Below are positions 22,440 through 28,106 of a DNA stretch of 28,106 bases, one piece after another. Positions within the stretch are counted from its first letter, which is position 1. Every line of letters begins with the position of its first letter. Where the stretch lies: positions 1-28,106 of the forward strand of contig JAHIKV010000257.1 of the NCBI GenBank assembly GCA_018897395.1. The letters run 5' to 3'. The position numbers and the translations under genes were made by a program. The notes beneath the pieces were generated by a model. The model saw nothing but the letters and a program-made list of their open reading frames with translations, searched no databases and was not told the DNA's origin. Source of the stretch: Planctomycetota bacterium. GTDB taxonomy: Bacteria > Planctomycetota > Planctomycetia > Pirellulales > Thermoguttaceae.

Positions 22440-23081
22440 TTAAATTCTCGTCCTGGGGCAAAGCGATTCCAAGGGGCACTCGTCGCACGCGGGCTTCCGC
22501 GCCGTGCATATCGCGCGGCCGTGCTGGATCAGGCGGTGGCTCAGTGCGATCCACTCTTTCTCGGCGAACAGCGCGATCAAGTCCCGCTCGATTTTCTCGG
22601 GGTCCTTCTCTGCGGTCAGTCCGAGCCGGCGGGCGATCCGGGCGACGTGCGTATCGACGACCACGCCGGAGGCGATGCCGTATGCCGTGCCCAAAACCAC
22701 GTTGGCGGTCTTCCGGCCGATGCCCGGCAGCAACACAAGCTGCTCGATGTCGTCCGGCACTCGGCCGTCGTACTGCTCAAACAGAGCGCGGCAGCAGTTT
22801 TTGATGCTCTTGGCCTTGTTGCGGAAGAAGCCGGTGCTTTTTATTTCCCGCTGCAACTGGGGCAAGCCGGCCCGTGCGTAATGGGCGACGGTCGGATATT
22901 TGCGGAAGAGCGTCTTTGTCACCTGGTTGACCCGCTCGTCGGTGCATTGGGCCGAAAGGATCGTGGCCACGAGCAATTCCAAGGGCGATTGGAAGTCGAG
23001 CGAACACGTGGCGTCGGGATAATGCTTGGCCAACAGTCGAGCAATTCGGGCGGCGCATCGTTTTTCGGCGGTGCTGGGCAT
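22440..23081 (-). CDS. nth: Endonuclease III
   Basis: A 213-residue base-excision repair DNA glycosylase/AP lyase. It has the helix-hairpin-helix LLPGIGRKTANVVLG with catalytic Lys124, the catalytic Asp143 in VVDTHVARI, and a 4Fe-4S loop with Cys192, 199, 202 and 208 (C-x6-C-x2-C-x5-C). The start MPSTAEKRCA at 23081 is preferred: an upstream in-frame ATG would add 20 residues encoded by a palindromic repeat. It is followed by dcd on the same strand and divergent from folE. Confidence 0.95.
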   Translation of the reverse strand: MPSTAEKRCAARIARLLAKHYPDATCSLDFQSPLELLVATILSAQCTDERVNQVTKTLFRKYPTVAHYARAGLPQLQREIKSTGFFRNKAKSIKNCCRALFEQYDGRVPDDIEQLVLLPGIGRKTANVVLGTAYGIASGVVVDTHVARIARRLGLTAEKDPEKIERDLIALFAEKEWIALSHRLIQHGRAICTARKPACDECPLESLCPRTRI

Positions 23082-23090
23082 TAGCAACCT

Positions 23091-23207
23091 GTTGAAAAAG
23101 TTATCCAAAGGAGATTGTTGGGGTGGCAGTTGTACTGCCACCCCCGAAATCGCGGCAAATACAGGGGTGGCAGTACAACTGCCACCCCAACATACGACTT
23201 TTTCAAC
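23091..23207. repeat. Nested perfect inverted repeat upstream of nth and folE
   Basis: The inner arms (23117-23144 and 23164-23191) are a perfect 28-bp inverted repeat built on GGGGTGGCAG and TACTGCCACCCC. Outer arms GTTGAAAAAGT (23091-23101) and ACTTTTTCAAC (23197-23207) enclose them. It sits between divergent genes and holds no coding sequence. Confidence 0.95.
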
Positions 23208-23313
23208 GGGCTGTTAGCGCATCTCGGTGGAGAAACCCGATTCTGCAACGGTTATCCCCCTACTGTCAAGTACGGCACACTGAGTGGGCCTTCTTCCACG
23301 GCTGCGGGGCGGC

Positions 23314-23342
23314 TTGACCGCTCGGTGGCCCGCTCTTATGAT
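23314..23342 (+). promoter_or_regulatory. Sigma70-type promoter for folE
   Basis: The -35 TTGACC (23314-23319), 17-nt spacer and -10 TATGAT (23337-23342) predict a start near 23349. The ATGs at 23338 and 23341 fall inside the -10, which supports the GTG start at 23380. Confidence 0.7.
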
Positions 23343-23379
23343 GAAGTGTTTAATTCGTTGCACAGCAAGGTGTAAAAAC

Positions 23380-24030
23380 GTGGCGTTTGTATCCGAGCTT
23401 AGCGAAAGGGTCGTCGGCAGCCTGGATGCCGAAGAGGAGCAAGAGCTGGGGTTGATCGAACATCCGGTCGATCGGCCGCGCATCGAACGTGCGGTACGGG
23501 AGATATTGTCGGCCATCGGCGAGGATCCTGACCGCGAGGGGTTGCGCGAGACCCCCGCGAGGGTTGCCCGAATGTATGCCGAACTGTTCGGGGGTCTGCA
23601 TCAGGATCCCCGCCGCCATCTCAGCAAGTCCTTCAGCGAAACCTGCGACGAAGTGGTGCTGGTGCGGAACATCAGTTTCAACGGCATGTGCGAACACCAC
23701 CTGCTCCCCTTCATGGGCACGGCGCACGTCGCGTATCTGCCGGGCGATCGAGTGGTCGGACTGAGCAAACTTGCCCGCGTGGTGGACGAAGTCGCCCGAC
23801 GGCCGCAAGTCCAGGAGCGCATGACCGAGGAAATCGCCAACCTGCTGGTCGAGGAGCTTCGCGCCAAGGGGGTGGCGGTGGTGATCGAGGCGGTTCATAC
23901 TTGCATGACCATCCGCGGAGTCCGGAAACCCGGTTCGCTCTGCGTTACTTCCGCCATGAAAGGCTGCTTCCGCACCAAGGCCTCCACTCGCGCGGAATTG
24001 ATGACGCTGATTTACGGGGACCGACGATAA
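23380..24030 (+). CDS. folE: GTP cyclohydrolase I
   Basis: A 216-residue enzyme that converts GTP to 7,8-dihydroneopterin triphosphate, the first step of folate and pterin synthesis. The zinc ligands are visible as C104 and H107 (GMCEHHLLPFMG) and C175 (HTCMTIRGV). The motifs GLRETPARVARMY and CFRTKASTRAE are also standard. The GTG at 23380 is chosen because it follows AAGGTG and lies about 31 nt after the predicted transcription start; upstream ATGs overlap the promoter. A palindromic element follows the stop codon. Confidence 0.93.
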   Translation: MAFVSELSERVVGSLDAEEEQELGLIEHPVDRPRIERAVREILSAIGEDPDREGLRETPARVARMYAELFGGLHQDPRRHLSKSFSETCDEVVLVRNISFNGMCEHHLLPFMGTAHVAYLPGDRVVGLSKLARVVDEVARRPQVQERMTEEIANLLVEELRAKGVAVVIEAVHTCMTIRGVRKPGSLCVTSAMKGCFRTKASTRAELMTLIYGDRR

Positions 24031-24052
24031 CGGATACGGTTCAATTTACATT

Positions 24053-24134
24053 GTAGGGTGGGACAAGCGAAGCGCAGTCCCACCAAAGCCGCGATAAAGC
24101 ATGGTGGGACTGCACTTCGCTTGTCCCACCCTAC
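24053..24134. repeat. Palindromic element A, copy 3
   Basis: Arms of 32 nt starting GTAGGGTGGGACAAGCGAAG (24053-24084) and its inverse (24103-24134) differ at one position. It lies between folE and the oxidoreductase gene. Confidence 0.95.
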
Positions 24135-24171
24135 TTTCCTGATGGGAAAATCTGTCCCACGGCAACACGGC

Positions 24172-27100
24172 ATGAGCCTACTCGACCAGCAGCGAGAACG
24201 CATTCAAGACGATCTCCGCGGGCTGATCGCCGGCGAAGTGCGTTGCGACGACGTGTTTCTGCAACTCTTCGCCAGCGACGCTGGGATTTACGAGATCAAA
24301 CCGCTGGGCGTTGTCCGGCCGCGCTCGGCGGCCGATCTGTCCGCCTGCGTCGGTTACGCGGCCGAGAAGCACATTCCGTTGCATGCCCGCGGCGCCGGCA
24401 GCGGCGTGGCGGGCGAATCCCTGGGGCCGGGGCTGGTGGTCGATTTCTCCGCCCATCTCCGCCGCGTGATCCGCGTCGACGAGGACCGGGTCCGCGTGCA
24501 GCCGGGCGTGGTGCACGAGCGGCTCAACGAGCAATTGCGCAAACAAGGCCGCGTGTTCGGCCCCGACTCGGCCGCCGGCGCGGTGGCCACCGTCGGCGGC
24601 ATGATCGCCATCGACGCCGCCGGCAGCCGATGGTTGAAGTACGGCTCGACGCGACGGCACGCGTTGAGTCTCCAAGTCGTCTTGGCCGACGGAGAGATGC
24701 TCGAGCTTGGCCGCGAACCGCTCGCCGACGGCCGGAGCACAAGCACCATCCCGCGAAAACGGGAACTCGTCGACCGATTGGCCTCCCTGCTGCGGGAGAA
24801 CGCCGAGCCGATCCGCCGGAACCGACCGAACAGCCCGGAAAACCACTGCGGATACAACCTCGTGGAGGTGCTGGGCGACGGCTACCTCGACGTTGCGCGG
24901 CTGTTGGTCGGTTCCGAGGGGACGCTGGCCCTGACGACCGAAGCCACGCTGAGCACCGATCGCCTGCCGTCGTCTCGGGGTGTTGCCTTGCTGCTTTTCG
25001 ACAGCATGGAAAAGGCCGCCCGCGCCGTGCCGGACATCCTTGCTCACGCTCCGGCGGCCTGCGATCTAATGGACCGCCGCCATTTGAGTCTTGCCCGGGA
25101 GGCCGAGCGCCGCTTCGAGCAATTGATCCCCGCCGAGACCGAGGCTTTGCTCCTGGTCGAGCAAGACGGCGACGACCCGCACGAAGTGCGCGAGCGGTTG
25201 CACCGGCTGGTGGGCGAATTGTGGCAGCGGAAGCGTTTGGCGTTCGGAGCGAGGCAGGCGTTCGAGGACGACGAGACGGAGTTGTATTGGCATCTGATGG
25301 ACAAGGTGCAGTCGGCGTTGCACCGGATGGCGGGGCCAAGCCGTCCGCTGCCGATAGTGGAAGACATGGCGGTCGCGCCCGAGACGCTCCCCGATTTTCT
25401 GGTACGGGTGCAAAACGTGCTGAAACGCAACCAGGCAACCGCGTCGCTCTACTGCCACGCCGGCCAGGGACAGCTCCACGTCCAGCCGTTCCTCGATCTC
25501 GCCAAACCCGACGACGTTCAGCGCATGCGGCGGCTGGCCGAGGAACTCTACGAGGAAGTGCTGGCCGTAAAGGGGAGCATCGGCGGGGAACACGCCTGCG
25601 GACTGAGCCGCACGCCGTTCGTCCGCCGCCAGGCCGGCCCGTTGTGGGACGTGCTCCTCGAAGTGAAAAAAATCTTCGACCCCGAAAACATCCTCAACCC
25701 CGGCAAGATCGTCGGCGACGATCCCGACATGATGACCCGCTATCTGCGGCCCTCGATTCGGGTTTTCGCCGTGCCCGACACGGCCTCCCTCGGCCGTGAG
25801 AAATTATCTTCACAGCCGGGGGCGATTGTGCCACAATCGGCGGCCGCGCCACAGGGAATGCGGAACCTGGTCGAATTGCAGTTGGATTGGGAGCCCGCCA
25901 GGGTCGTCGAGGCCGTGGCGGCGTGCAATCGCTGCGGAGAGTGCCGCACGCAAGAGGCGCGGCTCCGCATGTGCCCCATCTTCCGGTTCCTGCCCACCGA
26001 AGAGGCATCGCCGCGGGCAAAAGCCAATCTCCTCCGCGGCGTTCTTACCGGCACTCTGGACCTTGGACTCTTGACCGGCGACGAGTTCAAGGCGGTGGCC
26101 GATCTGTGCGTCCATTGTCATTGCTGCCGGCTGGAATGTCCGGCCGGCGTGGATGTGCCGCTACTGATGCGCGAGAGCAAGGGCGCTTATGTTGCCGCGA
26201 ACGGACTTTCTTTTGCCGATCGGGCAATGACGCAGCTCGATCTGCTCGCCGCCCTGGGCGGACTGATCGCGCCGGCCGCCAATTGGGCGCTGACCAACCG
26301 GCAAATGCGCTGGCTGTTGGAAAAGACTCTCGGGATAGCCCAGGGTCGAAAGCTGCCGCGGGTGGCCTCGCGGAGTTTCCTGCGCCGCGCCGCCCGCCGA
26401 CGGCTGACGCGCCCCTCGCGCCGCGGCGGACAAAAAGTCCTCTACTTCGTCGACGTCTATGCCAATTATTTCGACCCGCAGCTAGCCGAAGCCCTGGTCG
26501 CCGTGTTGGAACACAACCGTCTCAGCGTGTACGTCCATCCCGGCCAAAAGCAGGCGGGGATGCCCTCGATCGCCTGCGGCGCGCTCGATCGCGCGCGGCG
26601 GCTGGCCGAACACAACGTCGCGCTGCTGGCCGAATCGGTCCGCCAGGGGTATCACGTCGTTGCCACCGAGCCGGCCGCCGCACTCTGCCTCCGACACGAA
26701 TATCCCCAACTGATCGACGACGACGACGCCCGGCTGGTCGCCGAAAACAGCAGCGAAGCCGGCAGCTTCCTCTGGAACATGCACACACTCGGAAATCTCC
26801 AACTCGACCTGAACCCGCTCAACCTGACCCTGGGATACCACACCCCCTGCCACCTGCGGGCACTGCGGGTGGGTACGCCGGGCAAAAACTTGTTGGGATT
26901 GATTCCCGGTCTGCGCGTGCATCGCATCGAAAGCGGATGTTCCGGCATGGCAGGCACCTTCGGACTCTCGAAGAAAAATTACCGGAGTAGTCTGCGGACG
27001 GGACTGAAGCTCATCTCGCGGCTCCGAGATCCGGACATCCAGGCGGGGGTCACCGAGTGCAGCGCCTGTAAAACCCAAATGGAACAAGGCACCGAAAAAC

Positions 27101-27174
27101 CAACCCTACATCCAATCACACTCTTGGCCCTCTCCTACGGCCTGATCGAAAAACCCAAAGGAATCGGGTTGTAA
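24172..27174 (+). CDS. FAD-linked oxidase fused to Fe-S/CCG domain (GlcD-GlcF-like)
   Basis: A 1000-residue fusion. Residues about 30-215 are an FAD-binding domain (RPRSAADL, RGAGSGVAG, GGMIAIDAAGS). Residues about 220-530 are the FAD-oxidase C-terminal domain, ending GEHACGLSRTPFV and FDPENILNPGKIV. Two ferredoxin-type clusters follow, with C585, C588, C591, C601 and C646, C649, C652, C656. The last third is a CCG-type domain with PCHLRAL, SGCSGMAG (near 923) and CSACKTQ. The first CCG motif is degenerate (PGQKQAGMP). The layout resembles D-lactate or glycolate dehydrogenases with the iron-sulfur subunit fused, feeding electrons to quinones. The ATG at 24172 (MSLLDQQRERIQDDL) is preferred; one at 24142 is possible. 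The exact 2-hydroxy acid is unknown. Confidence 0.9.
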   Translation: MSLLDQQRERIQDDLRGLIAGEVRCDDVFLQLFASDAGIYEIKPLGVVRPRSAADLSACVGYAAEKHIPLHARGAGSGVAGESLGPGLVVDFSAHLRRVIRVDEDRVRVQPGVVHERLNEQLRKQGRVFGPDSAAGAVATVGGMIAIDAAGSRWLKYGSTRRHALSLQVVLADGEMLELGREPLADGRSTSTIPRKRELVDRLASLLRENAEPIRRNRPNSPENHCGYNLVEVLGDGYLDVARLLVGSEGTLALTTEATLSTDRLPSSRGVALLLFDSMEKAARAVPDILAHAPAACDLMDRRHLSLAREAERRFEQLIPAETEALLLVEQDGDDPHEVRERLHRLVGELWQRKRLAFGARQAFEDDETELYWHLMDKVQSALHRMAGPSRPLPIVEDMAVAPETLPDFLVRVQNVLKRNQATASLYCHAGQGQLHVQPFLDLAKPDDVQRMRRLAEELYEEVLAVKGSIGGEHACGLSRTPFVRRQAGPLWDVLLEVKKIFDPENILNPGKIVGDDPDMMTRYLRPSIRVFAVPDTASLGREKLSSQPGAIVPQSAAAPQGMRNLVELQLDWEPARVVEAVAACNRCGECRTQEARLRMCPIFRFLPTEEASPRAKANLLRGVLTGTLDLGLLTGDEFKAVADLCVHCHCCRLECPAGVDVPLLMRESKGAYVAANGLSFADRAMTQLDLLAALGGLIAPAANWALTNRQMRWLLEKTLGIAQGRKLPRVASRSFLRRAARRRLTRPSRRGGQKVLYFVDVYANYFDPQLAEALVAVLEHNRLSVYVHPGQKQAGMPSIACGALDRARRLAEHNVALLAESVRQGYHVVATEPAAALCLRHEYPQLIDDDDARLVAENSSEAGSFLWNMHTLGNLQLDLNPLNLTLGYHTPCHLRALRVGTPGKNLLGLIPGLRVHRIESGCSGMAGTFGLSKKNYRSSLRTGLKLISRLRDPDIQAGVTECSACKTQMEQGTEKPTLHPITLLALSYGLIEKPKGIGL

Positions 27175-27267
27175 TTCGTTTCTGTAGCGGAAAGTAAGGC
27201 GGGACAAGCCCAGTCCTTTTCGCGGTTTTCGATGATTTATTTGCGACCGTAGCGTGATATGGCGCAT

Positions 27268-27299
27268 AAAAAACGCCGCACCGTTTGACGGGCACGGCG
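27268..27299 (-). terminator. Rho-independent terminator of the small RNA
   Basis: On the minus strand CGCCGTGCC and GGTGCGGCG form a 9-bp stem (two G-U pairs), followed by TTTTTT (27268-27273). The plus-strand version would have two mismatches, so the terminator serves the minus strand. Confidence 0.85.
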
Positions 27300-27329
27300 T
27301 CAGCCAAGTTGGCTGGAAATCGTTCTAAC
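27268..27329 (-). ncRNA. Predicted small RNA antisense to the adjacent tRNA
   Basis: A predicted transcript of about 62 nt. Its 5' end GUUAGAACGAUUUCCAGC is perfectly complementary to the 3' anticodon-stem strand and variable arm of the neighbouring tRNA (27404-27423; 20 nt if two more upstream bases are transcribed). The hairpin CAGCCA-ACU-UGGCUG and the terminator hairpin with a U-run follow. A -35 TTGACT (27358-27363) and -10 GATAAT (27336-27341), 16 nt apart, lie just upstream. The arrangement of seed, hairpin and terminator is that of a regulatory RNA. It could instead be the 3' trailer of the tRNA transcript, or a chance inverted duplication. Confidence 0.55.
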
Positions 27330-27335
27330 AATTAT

Positions 27336-27363
27336 ATTATCGGTCAAACGCAGAAAAAGTCAA
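27336..27363 (-). promoter_or_regulatory. Promoter-like sequence for the small RNA
   Basis: The minus strand has TTGACT (27358-27363), a 16-nt spacer and GATAAT (27336-27341). A further TATAAT lies at 27331-27336, but its 21-nt spacing is too long for this -35. The predicted start is near 27329. Confidence 0.55.
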
Positions 27364-27372
27364 TACAAAAAC

Positions 27373-27462
27373 GGAGCGGATGGGATTCGAACCCATGAAT
27401 CATTTGTTAGAACGATTTCCAGCTTATCAGGCTGGTGCCATCAGCCACTCGGCCACCGCTCC
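27373..27462 (-). tRNA. Class II serine-type tRNA with isoleucine anticodon GAU
   Basis: A 90-nt class II tRNA. The acceptor stem is GGAGCGG/CCGCTCC with discriminator G73, and CCA is not encoded. The D stem is GCC/GGC, and the T arm is ATGGG-TTCGAAT-CCCAT. The long variable arm AATCGTT-CTAACA-AATGATT has 7 pairs, one of them G-U. The body (GGTGGCCGAGTGG) and G73 are serine-tRNA features. The anticodon stem CCAGC/GCTGG encloses the loop CTGATAA, so positions 34-36 are GAT (isoleucine), and that loop is the same as in ordinary bacterial tRNA-Ile(GAU). SerRS reads the variable arm and not the anticodon, so this tRNA could carry serine to isoleucine codons, if it is functional. Confidence 0.85.
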
Positions 27463-27471
27463 CCGGGTATA

Positions 27472-27506
27472 CGGCTTTGGATGACCTCTCTTCATCATCC
27501 AAGCCG
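27472..27506. repeat. Hairpin in the tRNA leader
   Basis: CGGCTTTGGATGA and TCATCCAAGCCG form a 12-bp stem with one bulge, 10 nt from the tRNA 5' end on the minus strand. It may guide processing of the precursor or be a fossil repeat. Confidence 0.6.
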
Positions 27507-27575
27507 ACAGCCGTACTTGTCCACAAGGGCTTATGTCTCGATCTAACACATCATGGAAAAATCGGACTTTTAGCA

Positions 27576-27605
27576 ATTAGACCAACGCCAACAGCTATAA
27601 GTCAA
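27576..27605 (-). promoter_or_regulatory. Sigma70-type promoter for the tRNA
   Basis: The minus strand has a -35 TTGACT (27600-27605), an 18-nt spacer and a -10 TCTAAT (27576-27581). The start would be near 27569, giving a leader of about 107 nt before the tRNA. The -35 is identical to that of the predicted small RNA. Confidence 0.55.
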
Positions 27606-27710
27606 TCCCCCTATATGCGGCATGGCATGGCGTGAAATTAGGACACTGCCGAGAGACTGGGCCTCTTGAACATTCCCCCAATTCTGTGTTAGCGTAAAGA
27701 GATTTTAGAC

Positions 27711-27744
27711 ACCGCCTCCCCCCCTATTAAGCGGGGAAGCGGTG
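27711..27744. repeat. G/C-rich stem-loop between tRNA and carB
   Basis: ACCGC and CCCC pair with GGGG and GCGGT around an AT-rich loop. No T-run follows on either strand. Apart from this and element B at 27778, no gene is seen in 27606-27923. Confidence 0.45.
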
Positions 27745-27777
27745 GTCGGATACATATGGCCGTATCTTGAAATTGTT

Positions 27778-27865
27778 CATTTAGCCCGCCGTGAATACAC
27801 GGCGGGCCGGGGTGAACGTAGAAAAACGCTTGCCCCGGGTGTATTCACCAGGGGTTAAATACGAT
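27778..27865. repeat. Palindromic element B, copy 3
   Basis: The left hairpin CCCGCCGTG-AATA-CACGGCGGG is identical to the other copies. The right hairpin GCCCCGGGTG-TATT-CACCAGGGGT is partly decayed. It lies just upstream of carB. Confidence 0.9.
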
Positions 27866-27923
27866 TGGTTCAATATTACAGACTCTTTCCAAGGCCCAAG
27901 GCCGCATCAAGGAAGCTACTGCC

Positions 27924-28106
27924 GTGCCGCGTCGCGACGACATCAAAAAAATCCTGCTTATCGGTTCCGGGCCGATCATCATCGGACAGGCCTGCGAGTT
28001 CGACTATTCCGGCGTTCAAGCGTGCAAGGCGCTGCGGGAGGAGGGCTATCAGGTCGTGTTGGTCAACTCCAACCCGGCCACGATCATGACCGACCCGGAA
28101 ATGGCC
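27924..28106 (+). CDS. carB: Carbamoyl-phosphate synthase large subunit, N-terminal fragment
   Basis: The first 61 codons of carB, cut by the window end. The sequence MPRRDDIKKILLIGSGPIII, followed by GQACEFDYSGVQACKAL and VNSNPATIMTDPEMA, is the conserved N-terminus of the synthetase. This enzyme makes carbamoyl phosphate for pyrimidines and arginine. The GTG start at 27924 follows AAGGA about 10 nt upstream. Confidence 0.95.
   Translation, partial: MPRRDDIKKILLIGSGPIIIGQACEFDYSGVQACKALREEGYQVVLVNSNPATIMTDPEMA

Noticed and set aside
23082..23141. Upstream ATG adding 20 residues to endonuclease III
   Set aside because: The extension is encoded by the nested inverted repeat and is not part of the family.
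23284..23379. Earlier starts for GTP cyclohydrolase I
   Set aside because: The ATGs at 23338 and 23341 overlap the -10 of a good promoter, and the added residues do not resemble the family.
24058..24141. GTG start adding 38 residues to the oxidoreductase
   Set aside because: The extension mostly translates element A (VGQAKRSPT type).
27312..27423. Inverted 20-bp repeat as an integrase attachment site in a tRNA
   Set aside because: Attachment sites are normally direct repeats next to an integrase; this one is inverted and no integrase is present.

Overview
The window looks like a chromosomal fragment from a planctomycete, probably of the Pirellulales group. The reasons are the high GC content, a DUF1080 (3-keto-disaccharide hydrolase-like) protein, a YhaO/YhaN-type nuclease-ATPase pair, large secreted proteins of unknown function, a 70-residue PFxPF-type small protein, and many palindromic intergenic repeats. 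Some of these repeats read into coding regions, for example as a VGQAKRSPT tail. The lineage is inferred from gene content and style; no rRNA is present.

Layout. 1-139: 3' end (domains V and VI) of a group II intron. 157-4823 (-): SbcC/YhaN-like ATPase and its SbcD/YhaO-like partner, whose metal site looks degenerate. 5158-7074 (+): promoter, membrane-anchored TPR protein and RluD-type pseudouridine synthase. 7176-9418 (-): MFS transporter and DUF1080 protein behind a clear promoter. 9839-12363 (+): two paralogous secreted proteins, probably outer-membrane beta-barrels, each preceded by a copy of the same palindromic element. 12393-12679 (-): small conserved protein with its promoter. 12715-13920 (+): RlmM-like 2'-O-methyltransferase carrying an in-frame repeat insertion. 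14041-17754 (+): an exported protein with 12 DxxGNDxY repeats and an exported alpha/alpha-toroid protein. 17965-20582 (-): UroD-family methyltransferase-like protein and C69 peptidase. 20668-21751 (-): a two-gene TIR-domain operon with its own promoter and lower GC than its surroundings. 21819-23081 (-): dCTP deaminase and endonuclease III. 23314-27174 (+): GTP cyclohydrolase I and a 1000-residue FAD/Fe-S oxidoreductase fusion. 27268-27605 (-): a compact RNA locus. 27924-end (+): 5' end of carB.

The two most unusual loci are the TIR pair and the RNA locus. The RNA locus encodes a class II, serine-type tRNA body with discriminator G73, but its anticodon loop CUGAUAA is that of isoleucine tRNA (GAU). 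Immediately downstream on the same strand is a promoter-like sequence, a predicted RNA of about 62 nt whose 5' end is perfectly complementary to 18-20 nt of that tRNA, and a Rho-independent terminator. This arrangement could be a mis-decoding tRNA with an antisense regulator. The sequence features are visible; the function is inference.

At least six palindromic repeat types are scattered through the window. They supply stop codons, add C-terminal tails, insert in frame into genes and may have contributed to a signal peptide.
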